A stretch of 64,000 bases of DNA from Duganella sp. CF517 (GTDB lineage: Bacteria; Pseudomonadota; Gammaproteobacteria; Burkholderiales; Burkholderiaceae_D), in NCBI RefSeq assembly GCF_900110275.1, contig NZ_FODC01000005.1:434001-498000 (forward strand), in the 5' to 3' direction. The notes beneath the pieces are model-generated. The model had not been told where the DNA came from. It saw only the letters and a list, made by a program, of their open reading frames with translations, and ran no database searches. Shown one piece after another: positions 63,127 to 64,000 of this stretch. Within the stretch, counting starts at the first letter, position 1. Each line of letters opens with the position of its first letter. The translations under genes were made by a program, and so were the position numbers.

Positions 63127-64000
63127 TTAGTTCGATTCCTTGACGATGCGGCCGGAACCCGGCTGGACCGGCCGCGCGTTCAGCGGATAGAGGCGGCTGA
63201 ACAGCGCCAGCTGGGCCGGCGAGGCCTGGACCGGCTCCTTCATCACCAGCCACAGCACGCCCTCCTGGCAGGGCGGCGTCGTCATCGATCCCATGAAGGT
63301 GAAGTAATCGCGCCGCGCCGGCAGCAGGTCCATCGGATCGAGCACCACCGACGGCGCCAGCGTCTCCAGTTTTTCCAGCGGCAGGTTGTTCCACACCGTC
63401 TGGATCACCGGCTGCGGCTTGCCGCGCTCGAGCAGCAGCGCCAGCATGGCGATGCGCCCCTCGACGTCCTTGTGCACCAGGTGCACCACCATCTCGTAGC
63501 CCTTGCCGTTGATGCGCTCCTCCGACGGCCGGTGGAAATGGAACTGGACCAGTTCATACATCCGGTTCTGCACCGTGAGGAAATTGCCGCCGCCGACCAT
63601 CACCTGCACCGTGTGGCCGTTGTCGGTCACGTTGAACGTCGACGGGTGGTAGTCGAAGCTGATCTGCTCCAGTTCGACCTTCATGCCGTCGCGGATATCG
63701 ATCGGCGACTGGCGGTTGCCGCTGCCGCACTTGGACCACGCGGGATTGATCTTGCCCCAGTTGGCGGGGCCGGTCTCGCCCTCGTAGGACCAGGTGTTGC
63801 TGAAGAATTTGGGCGCCGCCGGCGGTGGCGCGGCGGCGGCCACCACGGCCGCCTTCCTGGCCTTGGCGGCGGCGGCGGCCCGCGCCTGCTGGTTGGCGCG
63901 CATGATGGCCAGGCGGGCGGCGATCTTGGCCGACAGCTCGGCCTCGGCGTCGCCCTCGGCCGGCTTGCGCACCGGCGACGACGCGCCGGCGGCGCTGGCG
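63127..64000 (-). CDS. Alpha-class carbonic anhydrase with long Ala/Lys-rich N-terminal region (5' end outside window)
   Basis: At least 281 residues are visible, and the frame stays open to the right edge, so the start lies beyond it. Residues from about 55 show the alpha-CA pattern: WSYEGETGPANWG, NRQSPIDI, zinc ligands in VQFHFHRPSEE, a third His in the MVVHLVH segment and MTTPPCQEGVLW. Eukaryote-type periplasmic carbonic anhydrases usually have a short signal peptide. Here the catalytic domain follows an Ala/Arg/Lys-rich, probably helical segment (about 15-50), so the protein may be larger than usual. It converts CO2 and bicarbonate, probably in the periplasm. Confidence 0.85.
   Translation of the reverse strand, partial: ASAAGASSPVRKPAEGDAEAELSAKIAARLAIMRANQQARAAAAAKARKAAVVAAAAPPPAAPKFFSNTWSYEGETGPANWGKINPAWSKCGSGNRQSPIDIRDGMKVELEQISFDYHPSTFNVTDNGHTVQVMVGGGNFLTVQNRMYELVQFHFHRPSEERINGKGYEMVVHLVHKDVEGRIAMLALLLERGKPQPVIQTVWNNLPLEKLETLAPSVVLDPMDLLPARRDYFTFMGSMTTPPCQEGVLWLVMKEPVQASPAQLALFSRLYPLNARPVQPGSGRIVKESN

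Overview
The window is 64 kb of GC-rich chromosome from a betaproteobacterium, most likely family Oxalobacteraceae (Massilia, Duganella, Janthinobacterium type). This placement is an inference. It rests on the high GC, the order rpsU-yqeY-dnaG-rpoD-tRNA, the style of the housekeeping proteins, the many cyclic-di-GMP enzymes and a DctS/DctR-controlled TRAP transporter. Coding density is high on both strands. I see no phage, insertion sequence, rRNA operon or CRISPR array.

Layout. 1-4359: an operon for a lipid-linked 4-amino (probably N-acetylated) deoxysugar: end of a membrane protein, ArnC-like glycosyltransferase, WecD-like acetyltransferase, SMR/ArnE-like membrane protein and WecE-like transaminase. 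4461-9792: RhlE helicase, a two-component-propeller diguanylate cyclase and a tiny Cys-rich protein. 9892-14538: a chemoreceptor with a CheR/CheB tether, and a TonB-dependent receptor behind a textbook tandem Pho box. 14524-24465: a GGDEF-EAL protein, the argO/argP pair, a DOT1-like methyltransferase, a MarR-GNAT fusion, a Gfo/Idh/MocA oxidoreductase, a second LysE-type exporter and a secreted DUF3016 protein. 24783-30452: tRNA-Ile2(CAU) and the macromolecular synthesis operon, with visible terminators and an extended -10 promoter.

30658-44266: mostly housekeeping genes (flavoprotein, YbiB, AroG, TsaD, FrnE-type DsbA, PlsY, YbaK) mixed with a shortened orphan NirD, small membrane proteins, a predicted ATPase and two more c-di-GMP proteins. 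44489-48858: a two-gene RND efflux system. 49205-50670: XerD and Ogt. 51071-56713: dctPQM TRAP transporter divergent from the dctSR two-component system, with a perfect palindrome between them. 56778-57219: a BrnT/BrnA toxin-antitoxin pair of more AT-rich composition. 57226-64000: DUF885 peptidase-like protein, QueG, TsaE, AmiC amidase, hexose-6-phosphate mutarotase and an alpha-carbonic anhydrase that runs off the right edge.

The most informative signals are regulatory. They are the Pho-box promoter of the TonB-dependent receptor, the palindrome between dctP and dctS, and two copies of a dispersed intergenic palindrome that supply the stop codons of the genes they follow. Four proteins with GGDEF domains, all keeping the RxxD inhibitory site, point to heavy c-di-GMP signalling. 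I did not find a clearly new defence or mobile system.
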